Shown in pieces: positions 9,912 to 17,829 of a stretch of 38,989 nucleotides of DNA. The position numbers and the translations under genes are program-made. This DNA is from Chrysochromulina tobinii (lineage: Eukaryota > Haptophyta > Prymnesiales > Chrysochromulinaceae). The stretch is taken from positions 1 through 38,989 of the forward strand of contig JWZX01003177.1 of assembly GCA_001275005.1 (NCBI GenBank). The letters are read 5' to 3'. The notes below the pieces were generated by a model. The model searched no databases. It saw nothing but the letters and a program-made list of their open reading frames with translations, and was not told the DNA's origin. Each line of letters starts with the position of its first letter. Position 1 is the stretch's first letter.

Positions 9912-10773
9912 CCTGCCTGATATGGATAACCTTCCGTTGGGCAGCGAAGCGTGCAACGTCGCCTGGCGCGCCGCAATGCTGGAGCGGCGCGCTGCAACCG
10001 GTAGCAGCAGCTGCGAGGTCGATGCAATGGACGACCGAAGGGACGGGGCTGTGGACCGCAGGGCGGCCCAGAGCGGGAGGTCCGCAGCCTCTCATGTTTG
10101 GCAGGCCTCCCTCTCCGCCGCGGCAGCTCGCTCCACTAGCAGCGGCAGTGGAGGTGCTGGGCGCACTTGCTCTTTGGTGGCGGCGGCAGCGGCCTGCGGC
10201 GGCAGAAGAAGGGGTAGTGGCGGAAGCAGCTGCGGCGAAGCGGGCCGCCCATGCGATGGAGGCGGCGGCGATCTGCCCACGAATCGAAAGACGAGTGAGC
10301 CAGCGGATGCGCATCGGCCGAGGACGCCTCCGGAGCAGGATGACCTGCAATTGATCGATCTGCTCGCCACACAGCGCCAGAAGATACAGGAAGCCGTGCG
10401 GGGGACTGTGCCGTTGCAGTCTCCGGTTCCGGTTCCAGTGGCTCCCGCGCCATCCCTGACCGCATCGACGCTCCCGCGGCCGCCGCCGCCACGACCGCCG
10501 CCGCCGCCCGCTCCACCACCGCCGCCAGCCGCCACCCCTAGCGGCGGCGGTAGCAGCGGTCGGGCCGGCGGGGGCGCGATAGGCCTCTTCGATTCTCCCG
10601 AGTTCATGTCCAAGCTTGAGCAGCGCAAGTCGCAGCTCGAGGCCATGCAGCCGGTGGTGCCTCCACACGGCGGCGGGGAGCAGGGTCAATGTCACGATGA
10701 TGGCGGCATGAGCTACCTAGAGGAGCTCGCGTCGCGGATCGCGGCCCGCCAGCAGGGTAGTGCTGGCAGATAG
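9832..10773 (+). CDS. Low-complexity Pro-rich ORF; likely C-terminal part of the SGNH gene
   Basis: 313 codons from the first in-frame ATG, overlapping the 3' end of the previous gene in another frame. The start (MLSAADEELLASEFGMAAR, then EADEMDDLPDMDNLP) and the end (LFDSPEFMSKLEQRKSQLEA and MSYLEELASRIAARQQ) read like real protein; the middle is Gly/Ser/Arg-rich, then Pro-rich (LPRPPPPRPPPPPAPPPPP). No family is recognised; the Pro-rich segment followed by a short amphipathic end loosely recalls actin-regulatory tails, but I see no definite motif. It may be joined to the preceding frame by a 37-base GT...AG segment at 9781-9817 or by an undetected sequencing frameshift, which would make it the cytosolic tail of the membrane protein. 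Between about 10080 and 10320 a third frame also looks plausible, so further unrecognised introns are possible. Confidence 0.45.
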   Translation: MLSAADEELLASEFGMAARAEADEMDDLPDMDNLPLGSEACNVAWRAAMLERRAATGSSSCEVDAMDDRRDGAVDRRAAQSGRSAASHVWQASLSAAAARSTSSGSGGAGRTCSLVAAAAACGGRRRGSGGSSCGEAGRPCDGGGGDLPTNRKTSEPADAHRPRTPPEQDDLQLIDLLATQRQKIQEAVRGTVPLQSPVPVPVAPAPSLTASTLPRPPPPRPPPPPAPPPPPAATPSGGGSSGRAGGGAIGLFDSPEFMSKLEQRKSQLEAMQPVVPPHGGGEQGQCHDDGGMSYLEELASRIAARQQGSAGR

Positions 10774-11294
10774 AGCCAGGCGAACTTAGGTTGATCCGAA
10801 GGGGGCGTTGGGCCGGCGCGATCCCGCGTCGCCACAAGGATCGCATTTGAATGTAGCACGCTCGGCTCGAGACACGATCTTGTGGTGACGATGCGCACTT
10901 GCCAGATGAACGATGATGTTGTTGTTCGAAAACCATCCGATCCTCCGAGCTCCGAACCTCCGTACCGGTATATAACGATGATATTTCGTTTGATTTAATT
11001 TTTGATGGTGCATGTCGGTGGGGGCTGCATGTCGCCACGCCAAGAGTGTGCGTGGACCCTTTTGCATTATTACTACTACGAATCACTCCTGACGAACGGA
11101 AATCGAACGACCCCGTCAGGCATGTTGCTTTTCCGGACGAGAACGGCCCTTTCAGCTATATGCTCGTGCGGAGCTTGTCAACCGTGAGAAAGGTTCGCGT
11201 CGATCCGCACGTACAAGTAGTGGCGGCACCGGTCCCGGTTCCGGTTCCGGTGGTTAGCGTACCGGTGTCGCCGCCGGTGCAGGCTCACAGTGCC
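10774..11294. other. Intergenic region between convergent genes
   Basis: 521 bases with no supported gene. It contains TACCGGTA at 10963-10970 directly followed by TATAAC, a locally AT-rich stretch near 10975-11005, and a CCGGT-type 6-base repeat at 11228-11251 (ACCGGT, CCCGGT, TCCGGT, TCCGGT). Confidence 0.55.
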
Positions 11295-13850
11295 TCACTC
11301 CACCGTCTTGGACGATGGGTCATTCCACTTCAAGAGCTCGTCGATGCAGGCAGCGTCGCGAAGCAGCCACCCGACACGCGGATCCCGCTGCTGCGACGGA
11401 TGTGAAATCGGTGGCTTGCCCATGGCCACAAGAGCAGCTTCCAATCGTGCAGCGTCCACCTCCATCCAAGCACCTCCCACAGCATTCGCAGCGGCGGCGA
11501 CAAGTGCATTGGCGGCCGCCTTGGCGGCTCTGCCAGAGGCCTTGGCCGCCACGTGATTAGCCGCACGTGTGCGCGATTCGGCCGTGACAAGGGAGGCCGC
11601 AGGCTGCAGCTTGCGCCGCCGCAGTCGCTCTTCTGTCGCATGGTCGTCGATGGCGACAATCTCGGACTTGTCGCATGGAAGCGCGCGCAGCCGTTCAAGT
11701 GCACGCTCCTCACGGGCAACGGCCCCAATCGCGGCTGATGTCCCCACAGCGCCCGCGCCTCCAGATACTGCCAACCGTCGCCCCTGCTCATCCAGGTCCG
11801 ACAGGCCCGGGGTCGCTCCAACGAGACTGGCGGCGCGAGCGAGCTTGGCAGCACTCTTGGCACCGCTACGGAATGGTGTGTTCCGACCCCCGCTGCCGCC
11901 GCCGCCGCCTCGTCCGGCTCCACCGCCACCCGCGACTCGGCCGCCGCTGGCGCTCGCACCGCCGCGGGGGGCGAGGGTGAGCAAACCGGGAAGGCCTCCC
12001 GTGCCATTACTCTCCACGCCGCACGCGAGCGCCTCGCCCGTCCGTCGCGCCGCGCGCCACAACGCCCGCTGCGCGCGGAGCCCTGCGCCCCCTCGACTGC
12101 GATTTTGGAGGGAGCGGAACAGCCTTGCGAGAGTGTCATTCTGGGAGGCCACGCGCTGCAGCTCTAGCGTGGTGGCGTACTCGAGCTGCCAGCACGCGCG
12201 CGGCGGCACCCACGCGCAGCGGCGCTCGCCGCGCCGTCGGCGGGTCTCCTTCCAATTATTCCCCACAGCCGCCTCCACTTGCTCGCAAGGTAACTCGGGC
12301 ACCACTGGCACGCGCCCAAGCAATGCGGCGAGCAGCACGAAATTGCCCACGAGGGTCTGTGCTTCCGAGGCCGGGGTGATGGCACGCTCGGCAGCGCGTC
12401 CCGTGGCCCGAAGCACGTTCGAAGGTGAGAGGGTGAGCCAACCGCGCCGCGCGCCCCAATGCAATTCGGTGGCGGCGAGCCGATCGGCTCGTGGATGCCA
12501 CCATCCGTGCGCCCGCAGCACTGCCCGCCGCTGCCAGGCGCCCTGGCGCAGCGCCGCGAGATGCACCATGTAGACGGCTGGCAGCCCGCTGAAAGTCCCA
12601 AACGGCCTCGGCTCTTCCTCGAGCGTGTACGGCGGCGTCGGTTCGCGCGCATCTGCCGCGGCCGCGGCGTCGATGGAGGCGCGCGATTGCGGCCGATGCG
12701 CATCCCGAGGGTCGAAGTGCGTGTAGTGCTGGAAGAGCCAATTGGGCGCCTTCGCGTACCGTGAGAGGGGAGCGCCACCCGGCGTGTGCGGGGCCATGGC
12801 GGCGGGCCTGAGCTCGGGCGGTGGCATCGAGAGGTTCCACGAGTTCAGGTGCGAGGCGAGCACGGAGACGTTAGCCCGAGAGCCGCGTGGACTCCACTGG
12901 CACAGGCGCAGCCCACGCGGATCGCCGCACGAAGGCGCCACAAAGGCAAGCCGTTGGGTGCGCTCGCGCACCATCTTCATCAGGCTCGCCTTCGTGCGTG
13001 ACTCCGGCGTATTCTCCCAACGAAAAGAGCGGTTATGCTTCTTGATGCCGCCATACTTCATCTCCATGATGGCGGTCGAGAAGATGTAGCACGGACGGCG
13101 AGTGATGGCCGATGCGAGCACGTCGTTCAGAATCGACTGCTCGTCTGCATTCGAAAAGTAGGGCGGCTGCGCCCACGATACCACCGACGGCACCGCCTCC
13201 GGGTGGAACGAAAACGTGTGGATGCGCGCGACTGTCTCCCGAAGCACCCATGCGGCCGGGTCGGCGGCGCCGATGCGCTGCGCGTAGAGCACACCCGCAT
13301 TGGCGAGCGGCAGATCAGGCTGCACCACGAGCTGATGCGCCGCGAGCACGCCCGCCTTGAGTGCCGGGTACGGGTTTGCGAACCACGCGACGTCGGTGTC
13401 GGTCTGGATGACATTGTATCCTAGCTCGCCGGCGAGCCGACTGAGCATGTGCTTGCGCACGTTGTAAAAGTAGAAGCGCATGTCCCACCACTTTTTTACG
13501 AGCACCGAGTCGTGTGTCGGCTTGCTCGTGTTGATCACAGACGACCAGGCGCACGCAAGTGTGGGCACCGCGCGCTGCAACCGCTGGCATGCATCCGGCC
13601 CGTCGCTCACGTAGAGCACGTGGCGCAACCTCAGCGCGTAAAACTGCAGGACCGTATTGAGTGCGGTTGGAGACGCGTACGCGGAGCCGTCTCCGCACAC
13701 GAGAATGATCTCATTGCGATACGAAATCTCCTTGGCTGCGCGCTCGAGATGGCCAGGCAGATTGAGATCGGTGGCAAAGGAGGTGAAAGGCGGAAGTTTT
13801 CCCGCCGACTCGAAATAAGATGGTGGGATGATTGGCACAGTTGCTGCCAT
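11295..13850 (-). CDS. Nucleotide-diphospho-sugar transferase (GT77-like)
   Basis: Predicted GT-A glycosyltransferase of the Nucleotid_trans family, which includes plant RRA and XEG113 (GT77) arabinosyl/xylosyltransferases acting on cell-wall polymers or hydroxyproline glycoproteins. 851 residues from ATG 13850 (reverse). Visible: a Rossmann-like start (EIILVCGDGSAY, LRLRHVLYVSDG), then VKKWWDMRFYFYNVRKHMLS and GYNVIQTDTDVAWFANPYP with the metal/nucleotide-binding DTD at 151-153, then NADEQSILNDVL and MKYGGIKKHN. A second conserved segment (LVGNFVLLAALLGRVPVVPELPCE) recalls the C-terminal half of XEG113-like proteins. The last 300 residues are Gly/Ala/Arg-rich. No N-terminal signal anchor is seen, unusual for a Golgi enzyme, so an upstream exon may be missing. 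The gene lies 530 bases from a co-oriented prolyl-hydroxylase-like gene, which would fit Hyp-glycoprotein synthesis; the acceptor is inferred only. Confidence 0.8.
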   Translation of the reverse strand: MAATVPIIPPSYFESAGKLPPFTSFATDLNLPGHLERAAKEISYRNEIILVCGDGSAYASPTALNTVLQFYALRLRHVLYVSDGPDACQRLQRAVPTLACAWSSVINTSKPTHDSVLVKKWWDMRFYFYNVRKHMLSRLAGELGYNVIQTDTDVAWFANPYPALKAGVLAAHQLVVQPDLPLANAGVLYAQRIGAADPAAWVLRETVARIHTFSFHPEAVPSVVSWAQPPYFSNADEQSILNDVLASAITRRPCYIFSTAIMEMKYGGIKKHNRSFRWENTPESRTKASLMKMVRERTQRLAFVAPSCGDPRGLRLCQWSPRGSRANVSVLASHLNSWNLSMPPPELRPAAMAPHTPGGAPLSRYAKAPNWLFQHYTHFDPRDAHRPQSRASIDAAAAADAREPTPPYTLEEEPRPFGTFSGLPAVYMVHLAALRQGAWQRRAVLRAHGWWHPRADRLAATELHWGARRGWLTLSPSNVLRATGRAAERAITPASEAQTLVGNFVLLAALLGRVPVVPELPCEQVEAAVGNNWKETRRRRGERRCAWVPPRACWQLEYATTLELQRVASQNDTLARLFRSLQNRSRGGAGLRAQRALWRAARRTGEALACGVESNGTGGLPGLLTLAPRGGASASGGRVAGGGGAGRGGGGGSGGRNTPFRSGAKSAAKLARAASLVGATPGLSDLDEQGRRLAVSGGAGAVGTSAAIGAVAREERALERLRALPCDKSEIVAIDDHATEERLRRRKLQPAASLVTAESRTRAANHVAAKASGRAAKAAANALVAAAANAVGGAWMEVDAARLEAALVAMGKPPISHPSQQRDPRVGWLLRDAACIDELLKWNDPSSKTVE

Positions 13851-14380
13851 CCTCTAGCGCCCAATGCGCTCGGGCACCACCAGGTCCACCCGGAGAAGCG
13901 CCAATCGCGCGCGTCGTCTCCGCGACCGCACGCGGGAGGTCTGCGGCTGTGAACCGGGGTGTTAACCATTGACATCAAGTCAAGTCAAGTCAAGTCATGA
14001 CGTGTCGCCTCTAGATGGATCCCCCTCCGCCATCTCCATCGACTCCCGTCCTCCACTGCTGGCTTCCGGAGCACATTCGATAGGCTTCCGTATGGTTGTC
14101 TGTTGTTTATGTATAGACTTGACTTGACCATTGACATGAATTTAGATCATTTAGAAGCTATGCAAAACGCGTGTGGACTGGCTTTAACAAAAAAGCTCCA
14201 CTACGGCTTACGGCTTATTCGGCTGCCGACGACCGTGCTCACTAGACTGAGGCGCGCGGTCATGTGCGACGTGGGTTGTTTTTGGATGGCGTGTCATTTT
14301 AGGTACAATTGTAGTGTAGTATGAGAACTTCACGCAAAAGTTGGCCGTGTTTTGCGTAGGGGTCGAAGCAGGGTCGACCA
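13851..14380. other. Intergenic region with TCAAG repeat and inverted copy
   Basis: 530 bases between the 3' end of the oxygenase gene and the start of the glycosyltransferase gene (both minus strand). Four tandem copies of TCAAG lie at 13975-13994. The complementary run GACTTGACTTGAC is at 14116-14128, and CCATTGACAT adjoins both, so a cruciform or RNA hairpin with a loop of about 120 bases is possible. The part from about 14100 to 14340 is more AT-rich than its surroundings. No gene is supported. Confidence 0.5.
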
Positions 14381-15442
14381 TCACTCGGGCAAGTAGCCGA
14401 GCTGCACGAGCCGCCGCGAGCGCAGGAAGCCGACCATTATGTAGCGCAGCCCGCCCGTGCAGGGCACGCTCGCATGGCGGAGTCCGCCGTAGTGTGAGAG
14501 CATCTGGCCGCGTTGCGGCGCGTAGACCACCTCATCCTCCGTGTGTGCATTCGGCGGGAACCGCGTGCCGCCACCTTCAAAGGTGCTTGGGTCGGAGAGG
14601 AGGATGTTGAACGAGATGCCAAGCCCGTCGTCGTCGACATGGATCCCGAGGCCGCGCTCGCCCGGCGTGCCGCTGAATTTGAGGATGAACGTGTCGTACA
14701 GCCACAGCTCGCTCGCCTCGAGTCCAAACTGCGCCTCGAGCGTGGGTAATATCGTCTCCTCGCATCGGCGGTTGAGCCACTCGAGCAGCCGCGGCTCGTC
14801 CGCAACGAGCATGTCGGGGGCGCGCACCGCATTGGCGGCCGTGCCCGCCGGCGCGTACCGTGGCTGCCGGCACGCCCAGCCCCCTTTGGCCGTGTTGTGT
14901 GCCTCGGCGGTCGCGATCACCCAGTCACACTCCTCAGCAGTCGCCACATTGGTGAGACGCACGCCACCCAGACGGGACTGGATCACACTGGGACGCGTGA
15001 AAGGCGCGTTGGATGCGCGGCGGACGTTCGCGGAACCATCAGGGCGATAGCCGCTATAGCAGAGCGCCTGGTTGGGCTTGCCGGTGATCGCCTCAGCAGC
15101 TTGCAGGCTCGCAAAGGCCTCCTCAAAGCGGCCCAAGGCTCGAAGCACTTCGGCCAACGCGATATGCGCCGCGTCGTTATGCGACTGGAGGGAGGTACTG
15201 CGTTGCAATGCAAACGCGGCCGCTTCGAGGCGCCCCTTGCCATGCAGCAGCGTGCCGAGTTCCTGCCAGCTACGGGCATCTTGCGGGCTAAAGAACACAT
15301 CGCCGCAGGCTTTGAGAGCCGCGGCATATCCGCCGCCGCCCAAGCGACCCTCCTGCGCAGCTGTCGGCGCTGCCGCTGGTCGGAGGCTCGGCAGCAATGC
15401 GGCAGTGGACCACACGGCTGCAGCTAGGGCCAGCGCCGCCAT
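14381..15442 (-). CDS. TPR plus 2OG-Fe(II) oxygenase, prolyl 4-hydroxylase-like
   Basis: Predicted secretory-pathway dioxygenase that hydroxylates a protein side chain (proline more likely than lysine) using 2-oxoglutarate, O2 and Fe(II). 353 residues from ATG 15442 (reverse); the frame upstream of it starts only at TTG. The N-terminus MAALALAAAVWSTAALLPSL is a signal peptide or anchor. Two TPR-like helical repeats occupy about 55-120 (RSWQELGTLLHGKGRLEAAA; HIALAEVLRALGRFEEAFAS). The catalytic double-stranded beta helix spans about 240-345: HVD with His268 and Asp270, FEGGGTRF at 289-295, then LRHASVPCTGGLRY with distal His323 and 2OG-binding Arg333, the standard H-x-D...H...R arrangement. 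All catalytic residues are present. Possible substrates are the Pro-rich extracellular proteins encoded in this window, but that link is inference. Confidence 0.87.
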   Translation of the reverse strand: MAALALAAAVWSTAALLPSLRPAAAPTAAQEGRLGGGGYAAALKACGDVFFSPQDARSWQELGTLLHGKGRLEAAAFALQRSTSLQSHNDAAHIALAEVLRALGRFEEAFASLQAAEAITGKPNQALCYSGYRPDGSANVRRASNAPFTRPSVIQSRLGGVRLTNVATAEECDWVIATAEAHNTAKGGWACRQPRYAPAGTAANAVRAPDMLVADEPRLLEWLNRRCEETILPTLEAQFGLEASELWLYDTFILKFSGTPGERGLGIHVDDDGLGISFNILLSDPSTFEGGGTRFPPNAHTEDEVVYAPQRGQMLSHYGGLRHASVPCTGGLRYIMVGFLRSRRLVQLGYLPE

Positions 15443-15960
15443 GCTCGCGGAATACGAATCGCGGCGTTCACACAAAAGGAATCACCTCAAAAACTCAATC
15501 TCGCGGCGGGTCTCGGGGGCTTGGAGAAGGGTGAAACTTGGGCCCGCTATGAGCAGAAGGCGCGAGTCACAAGTTTGGGTGAATGAAAGCGATTAAAAAT
15601 TATGTACAGTACCGGGTACCTTGCGCGCCGGTCAAGCGTACTGTACGTCTGTACCCGGTACATGTACCTCCGCGCGGCCCGGTCGACGCGGAGGAGACGC
15701 CGTCAACGATGCCGCATGCCGTCGGGCCCGCGTGCCCTTCCCTCGTCGAGGCTTGAGTGTTATATGGGACCATTTACCAACAACTGAACTGAACCCACAC
15801 AGTTAACACCGCCACTGCCCTCTCCTGTTGTACCGGGTTGCGTGTTCTTCGAGGCTGTACGTCTTCCATCTGCGATTAGGAAATCTATTCATAGGAACTC
15901 TTCCTCACGCGCGCGCCGGTGTGAAAAGAAAAGCGCCCTCACATCACAGCGACCAGGACC
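15443..15960. promoter_or_regulatory. Divergent promoter region rich in GTAC
   Basis: 518 bases between the divergent oxygenase and oxidoreductase genes. GTAC occurs seven times within 15604-15667 and again at 15830 and 15855. Two arms of that cluster, GTACAGTACCGGGTAC (15604-15619) and GTACCCGGTACATGTAC (15651-15667), form a near-perfect inverted repeat with a 31-base loop. GTAC is the core bound by SBP-domain copper-response regulators in green algae; whether such a factor exists here is unknown. Confidence 0.5.
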
Positions 15961-17151
15961 ATGAGTGCGACCACGAGAAAGGCGCGCGTGGCCGTGGTGG
16001 GTTGCGGCGGCTGGACCCAAGGCTGGCACCTACCTAACCTCGCGCATCGCACCGACGCTGAGGTTGTGGCCGTCGTTGACCCGACAGAGCAGCCGGGCGT
16101 CGGCGGCTGCGTGCCAAGCATCTGCGCGCCCATGCCCGAGGTCGCTGCCAAGTATTCAGCGCGCTGGTACAAGAGCATCGAGGAGGTGCTCGCGGATAAT
16201 GACGAGCTCAAGCTGGACGGTGTACTATGCGCAGCTCCGCACCAGGTGCACGCCAAAGTTGGCACGGCCGTGCTCGAGGCAGGGCTGCACCTGCTGATGG
16301 AGAAGCCGATGACTGCGGACACCACGGAAGCTCGAATGCTGCTCGACCTGGCGCGCTCGCGACCCACGCAAGCGTTTCTGCTCAACAACACGGCCAACTG
16401 GCAGCCCGGCACAGTAGCTGCCTACGAGGCAGTCGCTGCTGGCAAGCTCGGCGCCATCCGGCACGTGAACGCCGTCTTCGCGGCACCGCTCGAGTGGCTC
16501 TTTGGTGGTGACACGTGGTGGGCAAAGCCACAGGGCTCCATGGTGGGCAACGGCTTCGGCTGGGGGCAGCTTTCGCACACGTTTGCGTGGATCTTCAAGG
16601 TGACGAACCTCACGCCCAAGGCCGTCTTTGCCGTGACGCAGGCGTCCGAAAAGACGGGAGCGGATCTGTACGACGCAATCACGATCACATGCACCAACGG
16701 CGCGACCATCTCGGTCACAGGCGTGGGTGCTTGCCCCGACAAGGGCTTCAAGGTCCTAGGCAATTGGATCTTTGGGACCGAGGGCATGATGAGCTATTCC
16801 GGGCTGGCGGGTAGCGACAACGTCAAAATCTCTGCTGAGCAAGTTGCGGCGGAAGGTGGCAAGCGTGCGACGCCGCATCTCGAGCTCTGGCGCAATGACG
16901 GCACGCACGAGCTCGGGCCGCCGGTGGAATTCGAGCACCTCGACCAGGTGGCGGCGCCCGGCAGCATGGACGCCTGGCTCAAGGCGTGCCTAGGACAGGA
17001 GTACTTCGTTGGCGCAGGGCCCCTCGAGGGTCTCAAGTCCGTAGCGACCATCGAGGCCATGTACCGCAGCGCGCAGTCGGGCCAAATGGAGCAGGTCCGC
17101 GGCTGCGAGGGCCTCGAGGCCAGTATGGTTCAAGGCGTGGTCGTCCATTGA
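15961..17151 (+). CDS. Gfo/Idh/MocA-family NAD(P)-dependent oxidoreductase
   Basis: Predicted soluble dehydrogenase acting on a sugar, cyclitol or related polyol. 396 residues, usual for the family, from ATG 15961. The N-terminal Rossmann fold has VAVVGCGGWTQGWHL (dinucleotide-binding Gly-rich loop at 12-21) and VVAVVDP at 35-41, where the Asp after the second strand suggests a preference for NAD. The family signature EKP is at 114-116 (LLMEKPMTAD), with its Lys as the expected catalytic residue. A C-terminal alpha/beta domain follows (WWAKPQGSMVGNGFGWGQLSHTFAWI), including GWGQLSHTF in the position where relatives carry a catalytic His. No targeting peptide is seen, so cytosolic. The substrate cannot be told. 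The divergent neighbour is the 2OG oxygenase, sharing a GTAC-rich upstream region. Confidence 0.9.
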   Translation: MSATTRKARVAVVGCGGWTQGWHLPNLAHRTDAEVVAVVDPTEQPGVGGCVPSICAPMPEVAAKYSARWYKSIEEVLADNDELKLDGVLCAAPHQVHAKVGTAVLEAGLHLLMEKPMTADTTEARMLLDLARSRPTQAFLLNNTANWQPGTVAAYEAVAAGKLGAIRHVNAVFAAPLEWLFGGDTWWAKPQGSMVGNGFGWGQLSHTFAWIFKVTNLTPKAVFAVTQASEKTGADLYDAITITCTNGATISVTGVGACPDKGFKVLGNWIFGTEGMMSYSGLAGSDNVKISAEQVAAEGGKRATPHLELWRNDGTHELGPPVEFEHLDQVAAPGSMDAWLKACLGQEYFVGAGPLEGLKSVATIEAMYRSAQSGQMEQVRGCEGLEASMVQGVVVH

Positions 17152-17829
17152 GAGCACGACGACGCGCAAACAAGGGGCGCTTTGTCCAGTTCTACTCCTG
17201 TATCGGAGATGGCGCACGCCAGCAGAGAAGTTATCTACCATATCCGCAACCTCTTTTTTACCGCTACAGGAGGCGATAGACATCAGCGAGAGGATGCGCG
17301 ACGCTGGCCGCGCGAAGCGCGCGGCTGTGGTGGCGCAGCGCGCGGCCGGGGCCGCCGCTCCGCGCTCGCGAGCCTCGGGGCCGCGCGGACGGACGCGGGG
17401 GCCGTACGAGCCGAGATTCACCTCACGCTGTCAGCCGGGGTGGTTCTGGGGTAGTGGCGCCACGGCGCTCGCGTGTACGCGCGGCCGCAGCTACCGCTGC
17501 TGCTAACTGCGGCCCGATTAGCACTATCCGAGGTTACTCTAGGCACTAGGGAGTGAAGGGAGGCGAGGCTCTCGATGAGTCGAAGTCTCGTCTACGGGCC
17601 GGAAGGATTTCGCCTAGGGCCCACACCCCCAGCTCTTGGTGTACCTTTTTTTACGGCCTGTGTGTAGCACGGTTGTGTCGGCCATGCCTCCGTCCATGCG
17701 ATAGCGGCTTCCTTGCTCTGGAGTTGAGCGTTGTGTTGAACAGCAACAGCTGTGTCGTAAGCTGTGTTCATTCGCGCCCGAGGACTCCCGCGAGGTTCAC
17801 CGCGTCGGACGACGGTCGCTTGGAAAGAA
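17152..17829. other. Intergenic region upstream of the FHA-BRCT gene
   Basis: 678 bases between co-oriented genes. Short frames here show no domain. The frame of the next gene is open for 22 codons before its ATG but begins at a GTG. It is expected to hold the 3' UTR of the oxidoreductase gene and the promoter and leader of the large gene; no specific element is clear. Confidence 0.5.

Noticed and set aside
9439-10695. 418-codon minus-strand ORF
   Set aside because: Arg/His/Ala-rich translation with no domain, antisense to Pro-rich and Gly-rich plus-strand coding sequence in GC-rich DNA; typical shadow frame.
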